Part shown: positions 16,910 through 25,143 of the stretch, one piece after another
Layout: the number at the start of each line of letters is the position of its first letter
Numbering within the stretch: position 1 is the stretch's first letter
Source: an uncultured Collinsella sp.
GTDB taxonomy: Bacteria > Actinomycetota > Coriobacteriia > Coriobacteriales > Coriobacteriaceae
Direction of reading: 5' to 3'
Length of the DNA stretch: 64,000 nt
Assembly: GCA_905197665.1 (NCBI GenBank)
Contig: CAJJZP010000014.1
Coordinates: forward strand, 9,720 to 73,719
Made by a program: the position numbers and the translations under genes
Notes under the pieces: generated by a model
Seen by the model: only the letters and a program-made list of their open reading frames with translations
Databases searched by the model: none
Told to the model about the DNA's origin: nothing

Positions 16910-17274
16910 TCGAACAGCTCCTCGTCGGAAATGGGATCGGTTGCCTCGGCTTCTAGCATGGCCTCGAACCTCTCACGTCCCGCGGTATCGGAGAACGGAA
17001 TGCCCTTGCGATTCGAATCAGTGTCGCCCTGCGCGAGCCTTGCAGCGGCTATAGCGTGCAGGCGCTCCTCTCGGAGCTGTTCGAGTTCGACCGCCATCGC
17101 TTCGAACTCGTCGAAGCCAACGATAACAGTATCGATGCCATCGTTCCTGTCTGAGACAAATTGCGGTTCTCTTCGAGCGCGACGTCTCGCTTCGCCAAAA
17201 TTTTTGCTTGCCTGCGTCGAAGTCAGCACCTGTTCGCGTCCGAAAACGAGTTTCTTGTCTATCACGGCAACCAT
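16906..17274 (-). CDS. Phd/YefM-like antitoxin
   Basis: Protein of 122 residues, the cognate antitoxin by position. N-terminal segment QVLTSTQASKNFGEARRRAR fits the Phd/YefM DNA-binding fold; the acidic C-terminus (EAEATDPISDEELFE) is the likely toxin-binding tail. The Shine-Dalgarno sequence AAAGGAGGTTGCT is near-perfect. It probably autorepresses through the palindromes about 30-60 bp upstream. Confidence 0.78.
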   Translation of the reverse strand: MVAVIDKKLVFGREQVLTSTQASKNFGEARRRARREPQFVSDRNDGIDTVIVGFDEFEAMAVELEQLREERLHAIAAARLAQGDTDSNRKGIPFSDTAGRERFEAMLEAEATDPISDEELFE

Positions 17275-17299
17275 AGCAACCTCCTTTAAAATCTGTCTC

Positions 17300-17336
17300 T
17301 AATACGTATTATTAGTTTCATTTAAATACGTACGTA
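17300..17336. promoter_or_regulatory. palindromic operator region of the toxin-antitoxin pair
   Basis: TAATACGTATTA (17300-17311) is a perfect 12-bp palindrome and TACGTACGTA follows at about 17327-17336. They lie 26-62 bp upstream of the antitoxin start, where autoregulatory operators of Phd/YefM-type systems are normally found. Confidence 0.5.
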
Positions 17337-17344
17337 AAGGAAAG

Positions 17345-17707
17345 TTAAACAGCAATATTCTTACTATTGATTGTTTCGGATGAACAGGGTTTCGAATCGT
17401 ACTCCAGAGCAACCGGTTGCCTGACAGGGTCTTCGATGGCGCAGTTTAGGGTCTTTGCGAGCGCCAATGCCGAAGAGAGCGAGGCACGGCGTAGGTCGAG
17501 TCGGATCTGCTCGTAGAGCTGTATAGCGCGAAGTAAACCCCCGATTGGGTGGCGAGCTATTTTTGCGTTAGACCGGCTGGGCTTTCCCGTGGCTATCAAC
17601 GCATCCCCATCGCGGATGGCCTTTAGGCTCTCAACGTTGAGTACATCGGGAGGATCAGATAGCAGGATGATATTCGCAAACTCATCGTCCCACACATGTT
17701 GCTTCAT
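17345..17707 (-). CDS. conserved hypothetical protein paired with a nucleotidyltransferase
   Basis: Protein of 120 residues from the ATG at 17707, preceded by GAGGTGCGCATCT; upstream in-frame sequence belongs to the overlapping gene. Distinctive segments are NIILLSDPPDVLNVESLKAI, DALIATGKPSRSNAKIARHP and LEYDSK. No known domain recognised. It overlaps the nucleotidyltransferase gene by 26 bp, so the two are translationally coupled and likely work together, in the position HEPN proteins hold in MNT/HEPN pairs, but I see no HEPN motif (RX4-6H). Confidence 0.6.
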   Translation of the reverse strand: MKQHVWDDEFANIILLSDPPDVLNVESLKAIRDGDALIATGKPSRSNAKIARHPIGGLLRAIQLYEQIRLDLRRASLSSALALAKTLNCAIEDPVRQPVALEYDSKPCSSETINSKNIAV

Positions 17708-17993
17708 AGATGCGCACCTCATCTTGCTTGATACTTTTGCGGAAGGGCAGGCGCATGTGCTCTGGTGGGTTGGTGACGATATCAACCTTTCGCCCAAGTT
17801 CCCTCTCGAGCTCATGGGGGAGTTCGTAAAGCGTGCCGAACGTCATGGTGTTGCCGCAGATTAGGCGCAAGTCAATATCGCTATCGGGCGTTTGCTCGCC
17901 TCGGGCAAACGAGCCAAATAAAAATGCTTTGCTGACGTCGTATTGAGCAAGCACGCGAGAGGCGGAGGTGGATATGTCGGAAGGCGAAATCAT
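17682..17993 (-). CDS. MNT-type nucleotidyltransferase domain protein
   Basis: Protein of 103 residues with the minimal nucleotidyltransferase signature GSFARGEQTPDSDIDLRLIC (G-S ... D-x-D) at about residues 26-45. It belongs to the small MNT group that often acts as antitoxin (for example by AMPylating a HEPN toxin) or in resistance. I use the ATG at 17993 (MISPSDIST); an upstream TTG frame would overlap the preceding gene deeply. The downstream partner is the unknown 120-residue protein. Confidence 0.75.
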   Translation of the reverse strand: MISPSDISTSASRVLAQYDVSKAFLFGSFARGEQTPDSDIDLRLICGNTMTFGTLYELPHELERELGRKVDIVTNPPEHMRLPFRKSIKQDEVRIYEATCVGR

Positions 17994-18021
17994 GGGATAT
18001 TTTCCGTTCAACAGTAGAGCG

Positions 18022-18261
18022 TCAGGGGGCAAGCGCCGATACCCCCGGTCCGGCTTTTTGTTGTTCTGCAAGCTCGAAGATAAATGGGGCGTTTGATCTA
18101 ACGAACTCGGTCAAAAAATCCAGATCGTCAGTAGAAAAACCTTCGACATTGAACCAATTAACCGCAGGCAAGAAGCATTCTGCATGGTCAAAGCCAAAGT
18201 CAACCGGACGCTCGACGGCTACGCGAACGGCCCCGTCATCCCTAGCATAAGCAGAGTTCAT
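18022..18261 (-). CDS. hypothetical small protein
   Basis: Protein of 79 residues upstream of the nucleotidyltransferase gene (28-bp gap). Sequence such as RPVDFGFDHAECFLPAVNWF and GFSTDDLDFLTEFVRSNAPF looks protein-like, acidic, with no membrane segment. A GGGGCGGAG sequence lies just before the ATG. No family recognised; the tight spacing suggests it is part of the same operon. Confidence 0.5.
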   Translation of the reverse strand: MNSAYARDDGAVRVAVERPVDFGFDHAECFLPAVNWFNVEGFSTDDLDFLTEFVRSNAPFIFELAEQQKAGPGVSALAP

Positions 18262-18278
18262 TACTCCGCCCCGCTGTT

Positions 18279-18802
18279 CTAAATAAACTCTCCCGTCTCC
18301 AGGTCTACGAAGTCCGCGAGCTTTATCTTTCCGGAGAAGCCGCTCCCCTTGTACTTTCCTGCATAGGTCTCAGAGTCGAACTTGAACGAAATGTTATACA
18401 GCTTGCCGCTCTTTGTCTTCCTGATCAGCCTGTTTTCCAGCATGTAGCTCAGTACCCTTTTATGGCCTTCTCTATCGTTACCGTTTAGGTAAAAGCAGCA
18501 GACACCTTGTTTCGAGCCTGCCGCGATGAGCGTTTCGGGGTTCGAGTATTTGGCCTCTACGACGACGCCATCAAGAACTGCCGTTCCGACGATGTCGTCC
18601 ATGAGGACGGTTTGAATGGAGAGAAGAAGAACATCCATTTGCCGCATTGGACGGGATCTATGTCGTGGATTCGTTCCTTATTGGTAAACCAGATCCACGA
18701 GTAAGATTGAACTCTGATAATAGAGCCAGAATCGTTTAGAGGTGTTTCTTCGACGGACGGCGTTAATTCCTCGTTGTTGCCTGTGTTATTTGAGCCTGCC
18801 AT
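18279..18802 (-). pseudogene. frameshifted conserved hypothetical gene
   Basis: Two overlapping frames appear to be one gene. The N-terminal frame (18802 to about 18640) ends in IHDIDPVQCGKWMFFFS, and the sequence continues in another frame as MDDIVGTAVLDGVVVEAKYS, then GVCCFYLNGNDREGHKRVLS, IRKTKSGKLYNISFKFD and KLADFVDLETGEFI. The GKWM(F/Y)F segment followed by a CCFYLNGDD-type and a LYNISFKFD-type segment is, from memory, a single uncharacterised family in gut bacteria. One frameshift near 18600-18650 separates them. Probably inactive unless the frameshift is a sequencing error. Confidence 0.6.
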
Positions 18803-18825
18803 TTCATTTATCCTAACATTCGCCC

Positions 18826-19416
18826 TTAATAAAACTCTTCGCCAGCAGCCTCGAGCGCTTGTATCGCTGCGCGTTTTAGCTCATTGAGACTTTCGTAGCC
18901 GCTTCCCGACAGCGGGATTATTCGTACGTTGAATGAGTCACCGTACTTGTAGTCGGCATACACATCGCAATTACCCCTACCGAGAAACTGTATGGCCGCC
19001 CGATCAATTGCCTTTGCGCTTTGGCCTAAGTAGTACAGATCCTTGGTTGCATTATGAACAATGAAGATGCCAGTAATTTCGCCTTGCTGTGTCAGGGCCT
19101 TTCGCTGAGCCATAAACTCTTCCGCGCTCGCGGCGATTTGAGGATCATCTTCTAGGAGCGATTGGCGTAGCCCCAGCAGTTTTTCTTGTTGCTTTGATGC
19201 CGTAATAACAAGAAGGATCCCGTCCACAAAAAAGAACAAGCCAAAGAGCAAGAAAGGAAAAGAAAGCGAGCCATATATGCTGGCACTCGATGACAGAGCG
19301 GAAAAGAGACCGACAATTGCCAATACAAGACCAGTAGCGCTGAAGACTTTTCCGATCTGGATGAGCCTTCTTGGAGGGGCCGATGCGACGGTTTTGATTT
19401 GATAGTAGTTCCTCAT
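18826..19416 (-). CDS. membrane protein with GIY-YIG-like C-terminal domain
   Basis: Protein of 196 residues with two hydrophobic N-terminal segments (VFSATGLVLAIVGLFSALSS and SFPFLLFGLFFFVDGILLVI), a charged linker, then ITGIFIVHNATKDLYYLGQS (about residues 113-132) resembling the GIY-YIG nuclease strand pair, with later SLNELKRAAIQALEA helix. The domain assignment is by pattern; the GIY/YIG positions read GIF and YLG, so nuclease activity is not assured. The ATG follows GGAGTCATACC. Confidence 0.6.
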   Translation of the reverse strand: MRNYYQIKTVASAPPRRLIQIGKVFSATGLVLAIVGLFSALSSSASIYGSLSFPFLLFGLFFFVDGILLVITASKQQEKLLGLRQSLLEDDPQIAASAEEFMAQRKALTQQGEITGIFIVHNATKDLYYLGQSAKAIDRAAIQFLGRGNCDVYADYKYGDSFNVRIIPLSGSGYESLNELKRAAIQALEAAGEEFY

Positions 19417-19683
19417 GGTATGACTCCAGTGATAATGGCAATTGGGTCAAAATGAAGCTTTATAAACGGCAGCATTTGGATTGCAATTATCTTATCGCTC
19501 TGGCAGTTGGGGTGTAAGGCTCAACATCGGTAGCAGATCGAGAGGCAGTCGAGCTGAACAAAATAGTGCCGTCGCAGCGATAGCTGATACGGCACCAATC
19601 TCTAATAAATTGATTTAGTAGAAGGCTAAAGACTTCTGCAATGGCTGCATTCATCCCTCCCCTGGTCTGGCTTAAACGGGGCC

Positions 19684-20778
19684 TTAGCAGCGACATGCGG
19701 CGGCTAGAAGCGCTGTACCAAGCAGGAAAAGCGTCACGGAAGCGGAGATCCAGTTGTTGTCGGCGGTCTTGGGGAGTGCCGCAGTTGTTGCGGTGGCAGG
19801 CTTGGGCTTGGTCGTCTTGGCGACCGTTGTCTTGGTTGCTGTCGTTGTTGTCTTGGTTGGCGCGGCCGCGGGTTTCAGCGTGGGATTTGCCGTGGGCTCT
19901 GTGGTGGGCTCTCCGGCGGCAGGGCTAGCATCGGTGGGAGACTTGTCCGCGTTATCGCCCGGTACCTCGCCCCCGTCGGTCTCCCCCGCCGGAGGCGTGG
20001 CGACATCGGGCTCAACCACCACATGCGGTGCCACGACCCCCGCAACATCCACCACGCCACCAGCACCAAAGGCCCCACCAACAGGCGTCACAAACCGCGC
20101 GGACACAAGCGACCCGCCCAGGCAAGCAACGCCGCCGTCGGCACCGGTCGCATCGAGCCACGAGGCGTCGACGGAAAGACGACAGCCGGCCGCGCCAGCG
20201 CCAAGGCCCGCATCCTGCAGATACACGCCGTAGGCGCGTACGCCCGCTCCGAACCCGTCGCCCGCGGCAACGACGCGTCCGCCGCCGCGCACGGCCATGT
20301 CGCCTGCGATCACGCCGGCAACCGCCTCGTCCGTAATATCGGCCCCGTCCGCTCGGGCATCGACGGTGCATCCGTCCACCACGAGCGCCTGCGAGACGTG
20401 GATCCCGCACTGTGAGCTCATCGCCGTCAGGGTCCCGGTGCCGCGAAGCGTCAGGTTGCCCCACACCTCCATGCCGCATAGCGTGATGTCCGCATCGGGC
20501 GCATGCGACTCCGTCACGGAGTTCTGCCCGGCAAGCGTCAGCACCAGGTCGCCGTCGGCGCCGATGGCCTCGCCCGCGTAGCCGTTAAGCTCAAGGTGGT
20601 CGGCATCGGTCCAGGCCCAGCCGGGGCCCGATACGCCCGGCTCGCAGTATGTCGCACCCGCGATGATGAGGCTCTCCGCGCCCGCGGCATAAGAAGGCCC
20701 GCCCAGCAAAACGCATAGGCAGGCCATGGCAACAATCGCAATGTAATCACGGCTGGTGTAGGACTTGGCAGCAAACAT
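19684..20778 (-). CDS. LPXTG-anchored surface protein with beta-helix-like repeats
   Basis: Protein of 364 residues from the ATG at 20778 (GGAGCGGGT upstream). A signal peptide (IAIVAMACLCVLLGGPSYA) leads a secreted region with repeating short strands (LELNGYAGEAIGADGDLVLTL, LTLRGTGTLTAM, MAVRGGGRVVAAG) resembling carbohydrate-binding DUF4353-type or parallel beta-helix domains. A Pro/Thr/Lys-rich wall-spanning stretch leads to the sortase motif LPKTAD, a hydrophobic segment and a short CRC tail. Probably covalently attached to peptidoglycan by a class A-type sortase encoded elsewhere. GC-rich, unlike the next genes. Confidence 0.82.
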   Translation of the reverse strand: MFAAKSYTSRDYIAIVAMACLCVLLGGPSYAAGAESLIIAGATYCEPGVSGPGWAWTDADHLELNGYAGEAIGADGDLVLTLAGQNSVTESHAPDADITLCGMEVWGNLTLRGTGTLTAMSSQCGIHVSQALVVDGCTVDARADGADITDEAVAGVIAGDMAVRGGGRVVAAGDGFGAGVRAYGVYLQDAGLGAGAAGCRLSVDASWLDATGADGGVACLGGSLVSARFVTPVGGAFGAGGVVDVAGVVAPHVVVEPDVATPPAGETDGGEVPGDNADKSPTDASPAAGEPTTEPTANPTLKPAAAPTKTTTTATKTTVAKTTKPKPATATTAALPKTADNNWISASVTLFLLGTALLAAACRC

Positions 20779-20996
20779 ACCCGCTCCGATCTTCGCAGGA
20801 GCCAATAGAATGTGCACCAGAAAATGCCCTGGTAGCAGCAGTTATTAGTTTAGCGAGATCAAGGCACAAACAAAGAAAATGTCCCTGAGCAGCGCCAATA
20901 ATTAGGTGTAAATCGTTTTGCCAATCGGTGAAAGGAAGCTTCTGATATGTTGAACAAGCGCATGGGATCGGCAAGGCGTTGAGCAGCTAGGCGCAA

Positions 20997-22787
20997 TCAC
21001 ATATCGACATCAGAATCAGCTGATGTGCGCTGCGTCCTTTTACTCAACGTTTCGATTGCCTGCTTGATGTCATTGCGAATCCATTTGGTCCTCAGACTGC
21101 CCATGCGGGATTTGGACCCCACTTTGACAAGCTGAGCGTCAATCTTTTTCAACCACTCAACGGCTTCATTCAGGCTATGCTTATCTCTAAATCTCTTCAT
21201 GCCGGTATGGAAAAATGAATGCAGAGAATTTTGTGAGTCGGCGGTTCCTTCATAGATTGCCATGGCCACAGTTTCAGCTGGTACATCCAGTATTCTATTT
21301 TGGTATACGGCTTTTATGGCTTCTTCAAAAAACGCAGAGATAGTTTTACCTGTGCTCTGGTCAACTTTAGAAAACTCAAGACTGATGCGATTTAAATCTC
21401 GCTTTCTTTCATCCTGTTCAACCTCATTTATAAGTTTATCCATTATGAGATTGGCATCTGTACCATAAAAATCATTAAAATTATCTCGTTCTTGCCTCAA
21501 AGCGGCAGCGTCGCAATTGGGGTCATGATTGGCGGCATGCCGAAGCGAATCGAGAAGCTTTTCGCGAAAAGATTCATCCCAGAACCCAAGATTAATAAGA
21601 TCAAGCGTAAACATAATGATCTTATAGAACCAACCTTGAGAATACTGTCCCTTAGCAAGCATGTCTTTAAATTGGTTCGCCAGCAATTCAACCTGACTGT
21701 CTTCCAAGCATCGTAAAGTGCCCCAATGGTATTCCATTTCTTGGGCCTCGACATCTGCAGCAGAATTGGGATTTTTCTCCCGAACAAATTTGTCGAAAGA
21801 ACTCTTAACGGTTTCTGGGTCTACATCCTTCCCTTCAGTTAAAGGGGCAAGGGCCTTTGATAAAGTAAGATAGTTGTCATATTCATGGAGTTCAGGCTCG
21901 TCGAAAATGCTCATTGAGCTTTTCGTGCATTTTGGCTCATTAGGAACTATTCCTGCTGATGCTTGAACTGTATAACCAACAAAGTCTGAGAACGCTTTTA
22001 CTCTTCCATGAAAATCGATAGTTTCATCGAAAAGAGCTGACGTGCTTAATGCGTAGTTAATACACGGGATTGATCTTGATAGAGCTCTTGCGTTGATTTG
22101 GGAGCCCTTAAGTCCGTCCATAATTGCATCCTTGACTTTAAAGTCAATTTGTTTGGGAATGGACATATGGTCCTTTACTATTGCCTGGTAAAGCACTTGT
22201 AGATCTGGCTCATACTCAATTTGGCTAATAACTGCTTTTTCTATAGAGCAATCTTTCTCAAAAGAAAGCGGTTTATTTCTGACGAGCATCACATGCCAGC
22301 CATGATTCTCAACCATATTGTTTACGAATCCAAGAAAATATTGATCGGCTTGTGCTAAGTCGCTACGTTCGCAGTCGTCTAAAATCACGAGAACTTTTTT
22401 CATGCCAATTAAGGATAATATTAAGTCGGGTTTAATCGAAACCTGAATTCCAAATTTTGCTAATTGTTTGCTAGAAATTGCCTTACTGACGTCAATTGCG
22501 CCTTTTTTAAAAATATTTTTTGCGGCATTAAAGCGCTTCGTTGAGTTTTCAGATAAATGAAACCAAGAAGCTAGAACCCTATTGTAAATCTCGTCATAGT
22601 CGGAAACTCCGAATAACGACACACGACATACCTTTATACCTATATCGTTAAGCGCAGGCTTGAGATCGTTCTCGCAATAATACGTCTTCCCCGAACCCCA
22701 TTCGCCATGCAGAACTACAGCTTGAAGGCCAATGGTGTCACATTGCATGTAGTTTTTAATTGCCTCGGTGATTTCTTTTGCTTGCAT
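20997..22787 (-). CDS. KAP-family P-loop NTPase (defence-associated)
   Basis: Protein of 596 residues with Walker A GEWGSGKT at residues 28-35 and Walker B-like KKVLVILDDCERSD near residues 130-143, both in the arrangement of KAP NTPases, which occur in defence islands. The rest is mostly helical with no predicted membrane segment that I can see, unlike many KAP proteins. The ATG follows GGAGAACACGCA. The gene is clearly AT-richer than the flanking LPXTG gene. It stands alone on the strand, so any partner is not obvious. Confidence 0.72.
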   Translation of the reverse strand: MQAKEITEAIKNYMQCDTIGLQAVVLHGEWGSGKTYYCENDLKPALNDIGIKVCRVSLFGVSDYDEIYNRVLASWFHLSENSTKRFNAAKNIFKKGAIDVSKAISSKQLAKFGIQVSIKPDLILSLIGMKKVLVILDDCERSDLAQADQYFLGFVNNMVENHGWHVMLVRNKPLSFEKDCSIEKAVISQIEYEPDLQVLYQAIVKDHMSIPKQIDFKVKDAIMDGLKGSQINARALSRSIPCINYALSTSALFDETIDFHGRVKAFSDFVGYTVQASAGIVPNEPKCTKSSMSIFDEPELHEYDNYLTLSKALAPLTEGKDVDPETVKSSFDKFVREKNPNSAADVEAQEMEYHWGTLRCLEDSQVELLANQFKDMLAKGQYSQGWFYKIIMFTLDLINLGFWDESFREKLLDSLRHAANHDPNCDAAALRQERDNFNDFYGTDANLIMDKLINEVEQDERKRDLNRISLEFSKVDQSTGKTISAFFEEAIKAVYQNRILDVPAETVAMAIYEGTADSQNSLHSFFHTGMKRFRDKHSLNEAVEWLKKIDAQLVKVGSKSRMGSLRTKWIRNDIKQAIETLSKRTQRTSADSDVDM

Positions 22788-22940
22788 TGCGTGTTCTCCA
22801 ATCGGTCATACCTGGATTTGCAGCACTAGATCAAGTGTTTTCTGAGTCAATATATTTAGCAGCTAATGTCTTCCCTACTTGCAGATCTTGCTGAACTCGC
22901 ACATTCGGTATCCGTTTTTGTAATTGCTGATAACTACGAA

Positions 22941-22980
22941 GGACGGGGCGTCTCGGCGCTAGCCGATGCGGCCCCGCCCT
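22941..22980 (-). terminator. hairpin downstream of ugd 3' fragment 1 (decayed terminator)
   Basis: GGACGGGGCGTCTCGG-CGCTAG-CCGATGCGGCCCCGCCC is an imperfect hairpin occupying the same place relative to the ugd fragment at 23037 as the hairpins near 28187 and 30451. It shares the TATCGG/CCGATA-type stem idea but is GC-richer and lacks a T-run. Confidence 0.45.
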
Positions 22981-23036
22981 CAGTTAAGGTGACTTCGCTG
23001 TAGGTCAGGCCCTACCTAGCGCAGGCGGTCTCTCCC

Positions 23037-23490
23037 CTAATCCCGCTTAACAGACCCATCATATACACCTTGTCCGCTACGTCCGCGAGCTAGTCACTCC
23101 AGCGTTTGGCGACGATCACGTCTCAGCCGGCCTTGAAGTCCCCCCCAAGTTCATGCTTGACCTCGGAGCCGAAGAACTCCGGCGCGTCCAGCGTGGGCTC
23201 GTAGACCACCACGGGCACGCCCCTGGCCTTCACGCGCTTCATGACGCCCTGGATGGAGCTCGCGCGGAAGTTGTCGGAGTTGGACTTCATCGTCAGGCGG
23301 TAGACGCCTGCGACCGGCTTCGGCTTGCCCTCGTAGACACGGTCCCGCATCATCTGCAGCACCTCGTCGGTCACAAAGTCCTTGTGGGCATAGTTGGCCT
23401 CCACGATGACCACGATCAGGTTCTGGGGTACGTTCTTGTAGTTGGCGAGCAGCTGCTTGGTGTCCTTGGGCAGGCAGTAACCGCCGTAAC
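23037..23490 (-). pseudogene. ugd 3'-end fragment 1 (decayed UDP-sugar dehydrogenase)
   Basis: About 450 bp closely matching the 3' part of the intact ugd at 30542-31801. The readable part includes VIVEANYAHKDFVTDEVLQM, VYEGKPKPVAGVYRLTMKSN, FRASSIQGVMKRVKARGVPV and YEPTLDAPEFFGSEV, then decays. Deletions (CTTAACAG for CTTAAACAG), an in-frame stop and a C7 tract at 23140-23146 in place of GGCCTCCAGG break the end. Homology stops abruptly near 23490 within the GYCLPKDT-encoding region, where AT-rich defence DNA begins. Confidence 0.88.
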
Positions 23491-23532
23491 TGAGGCAGGA
23501 ATTTAATACAGTAGAGAACGACAGACGGAATA

Positions 23533-25143
23533 CTAAATTAACTTAACGCCAAATTCGCGATCTTTGGCGTTAAAGGATTCGACATAAGAGGCTGAGAGAA
23601 GTTTGTTTGATTCATATCCGGATAAATCAATGTTATTAACTCCTTCAATATTCCGATACTTACCAACCTCTTCATTCTTTAAAGTTGCGGTTAAAATTAC
23701 CTGATTTTCAAGTTCTAGAAACAGCGGCAACAGGTTTTCTTCACGCCCGGTTGACAACTCTTCCGCTCTAAATGAATCAACCAGAATTGGCAGCTCATGT
23801 TTTAAGTCTCGAGTTAATGCATAGATTCGGGCCATGAGAAACTCAGTAGCTTCACTGCCACTGTATGGGCTGCTTTCTGTGGTAAATAAATCTGTATAGT
23901 CAGGAGCAGCATCGCCTGGATTGAGCTTGTTCCTTACGCTGTTCATCGTTTTAAGAAGCGATGCCTTCAGCGCTTTTTGCTGAGCAGCAATATTGGAATC
24001 CAGTTGCCTCCTAAATTTAATTGATTCATTAACATGGTCTAATTCATCCGCAATAGAAGTGAGTTCAGAATCGATTGCCTCCAGGCTAACGTAATTTTCT
24101 CTGTGGGCAAAAATATCTTCTAATGTAATTTCGCGCGAGTCAGCTAGCTTATTAAAATTCTGCTGAAGAACTCTGATTTCCGAGTCTAATCCTGCAACTT
24201 CATCACTCTGGCCCGCAATTCGTTCTTTAAGAGACAGGAGGATTTGCGTCCTGATTTCGGGAGATGTGAGGTCAAATATAAAATCTTTGTCATTAATTTG
24301 AAATCCGATTTTTGAAGACCCGCAGTTAAGACATACAACGGAACCTGTTGATAATTCTCTATTCAAAGAGTTAAGTTCTTTGAGTACCCCTTCATTTTTC
24401 TTCATACGCGTTATCATACGATTGCGGCGATTCTTCATATTGACAATTTGATCGCGAATTGAATCTAGCTCTTTAATGACTCTCGCCTTTTCTTCACGGT
24501 CGGCGGTCGGGCTCACTGTTGAGAGGGCGGATCCTGGCTCTTTTAGCGTTTTTGCTTGCTTTGATAGCTCTTTCTGACGCGATTGGAGAACAGCCTTTCT
24601 TTGTAGAGAATCTTCAATGTTTTCAGCATCCATCGTTGTGGCCGTAATCCCCTTATAGGAATACACCATATCCATGAAATCTAGCTTGTTGTAATAGCCG
24701 CCTAGGGTTCGAGAGGTATTGCGCTTCCCTTGCGGCAAAAAGCATAGCTGTTCAAATAAGCATATCGGCGCGATTCGCTCGCGCTCATCTTTAGCTATTA
24801 AGGGGAGTTCAAATACATTAGCGCTCCAAAAGCGGTCAAAGTCTGCAGCGCTTTCGAGGGGAACAACAGATTCTCCAGTTTTAACAACAAAGGTATTCTT
24901 GCTGCGGAGTATTGAAATGGGTTGTCCATTCCTCTCTATATCAACAATATAAATATAATTTGTATAGTGAAGACTTGCTGGAAATAACGGTTCAAAACCA
25001 AGGGCAAACATTGCCGCTTGCATGATTATTGTTTTGCCTACATGATTTTCATTGCTTGATATGATATTAAGTCCATCCGTGAAACCCGATAGTACGTATG
25101 CTTCCCTTGAATTCCCCAGGAGGATCTGCTTAATCCGAATCAT
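23533..25143 (-). CDS. SMC/RecN-like coiled-coil ATPase, partner of the Cap4-like nuclease
   Basis: Protein of 536 residues. The N-terminal ATP-binding segment GLNIISSNENHVGKTIIMQA (GKT at residues 36-38) is a degenerate Walker A of the AAA/SMC type. Long heptad-rich segments (about residues 170-270 and 310-400) flank a VCLNCGS CXXC turn near residue 272, like a zinc-hook or hinge. The C-terminal half has LPILVDSFRAEELSTGREEN, which could carry the Walker B strand ILVDSF. It overlaps the upstream nuclease-like gene by 4 bp (ATGA). Together they resemble Lamassu-type (LmuA/LmuB) or other nuclease-plus-SMC defence pairs; exact subtype unknown. Confidence 0.68.
   Translation of the reverse strand: MIRIKQILLGNSREAYVLSGFTDGLNIISSNENHVGKTIIMQAAMFALGFEPLFPASLHYTNYIYIVDIERNGQPISILRSKNTFVVKTGESVVPLESAADFDRFWSANVFELPLIAKDERERIAPICLFEQLCFLPQGKRNTSRTLGGYYNKLDFMDMVYSYKGITATTMDAENIEDSLQRKAVLQSRQKELSKQAKTLKEPGSALSTVSPTADREEKARVIKELDSIRDQIVNMKNRRNRMITRMKKNEGVLKELNSLNRELSTGSVVCLNCGSSKIGFQINDKDFIFDLTSPEIRTQILLSLKERIAGQSDEVAGLDSEIRVLQQNFNKLADSREITLEDIFAHRENYVSLEAIDSELTSIADELDHVNESIKFRRQLDSNIAAQQKALKASLLKTMNSVRNKLNPGDAAPDYTDLFTTESSPYSGSEATEFLMARIYALTRDLKHELPILVDSFRAEELSTGREENLLPLFLELENQVILTATLKNEEVGKYRNIEGVNNIDLSGYESNKLLSASYVESFNAKDREFGVKLI

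Noticed and set aside
23140..23146. C7 tract in ugd fragment 1 as a phase-variation site
   Set aside because: It lies in a decayed pseudogene with other stops and deletions, so switching would not restore a protein.
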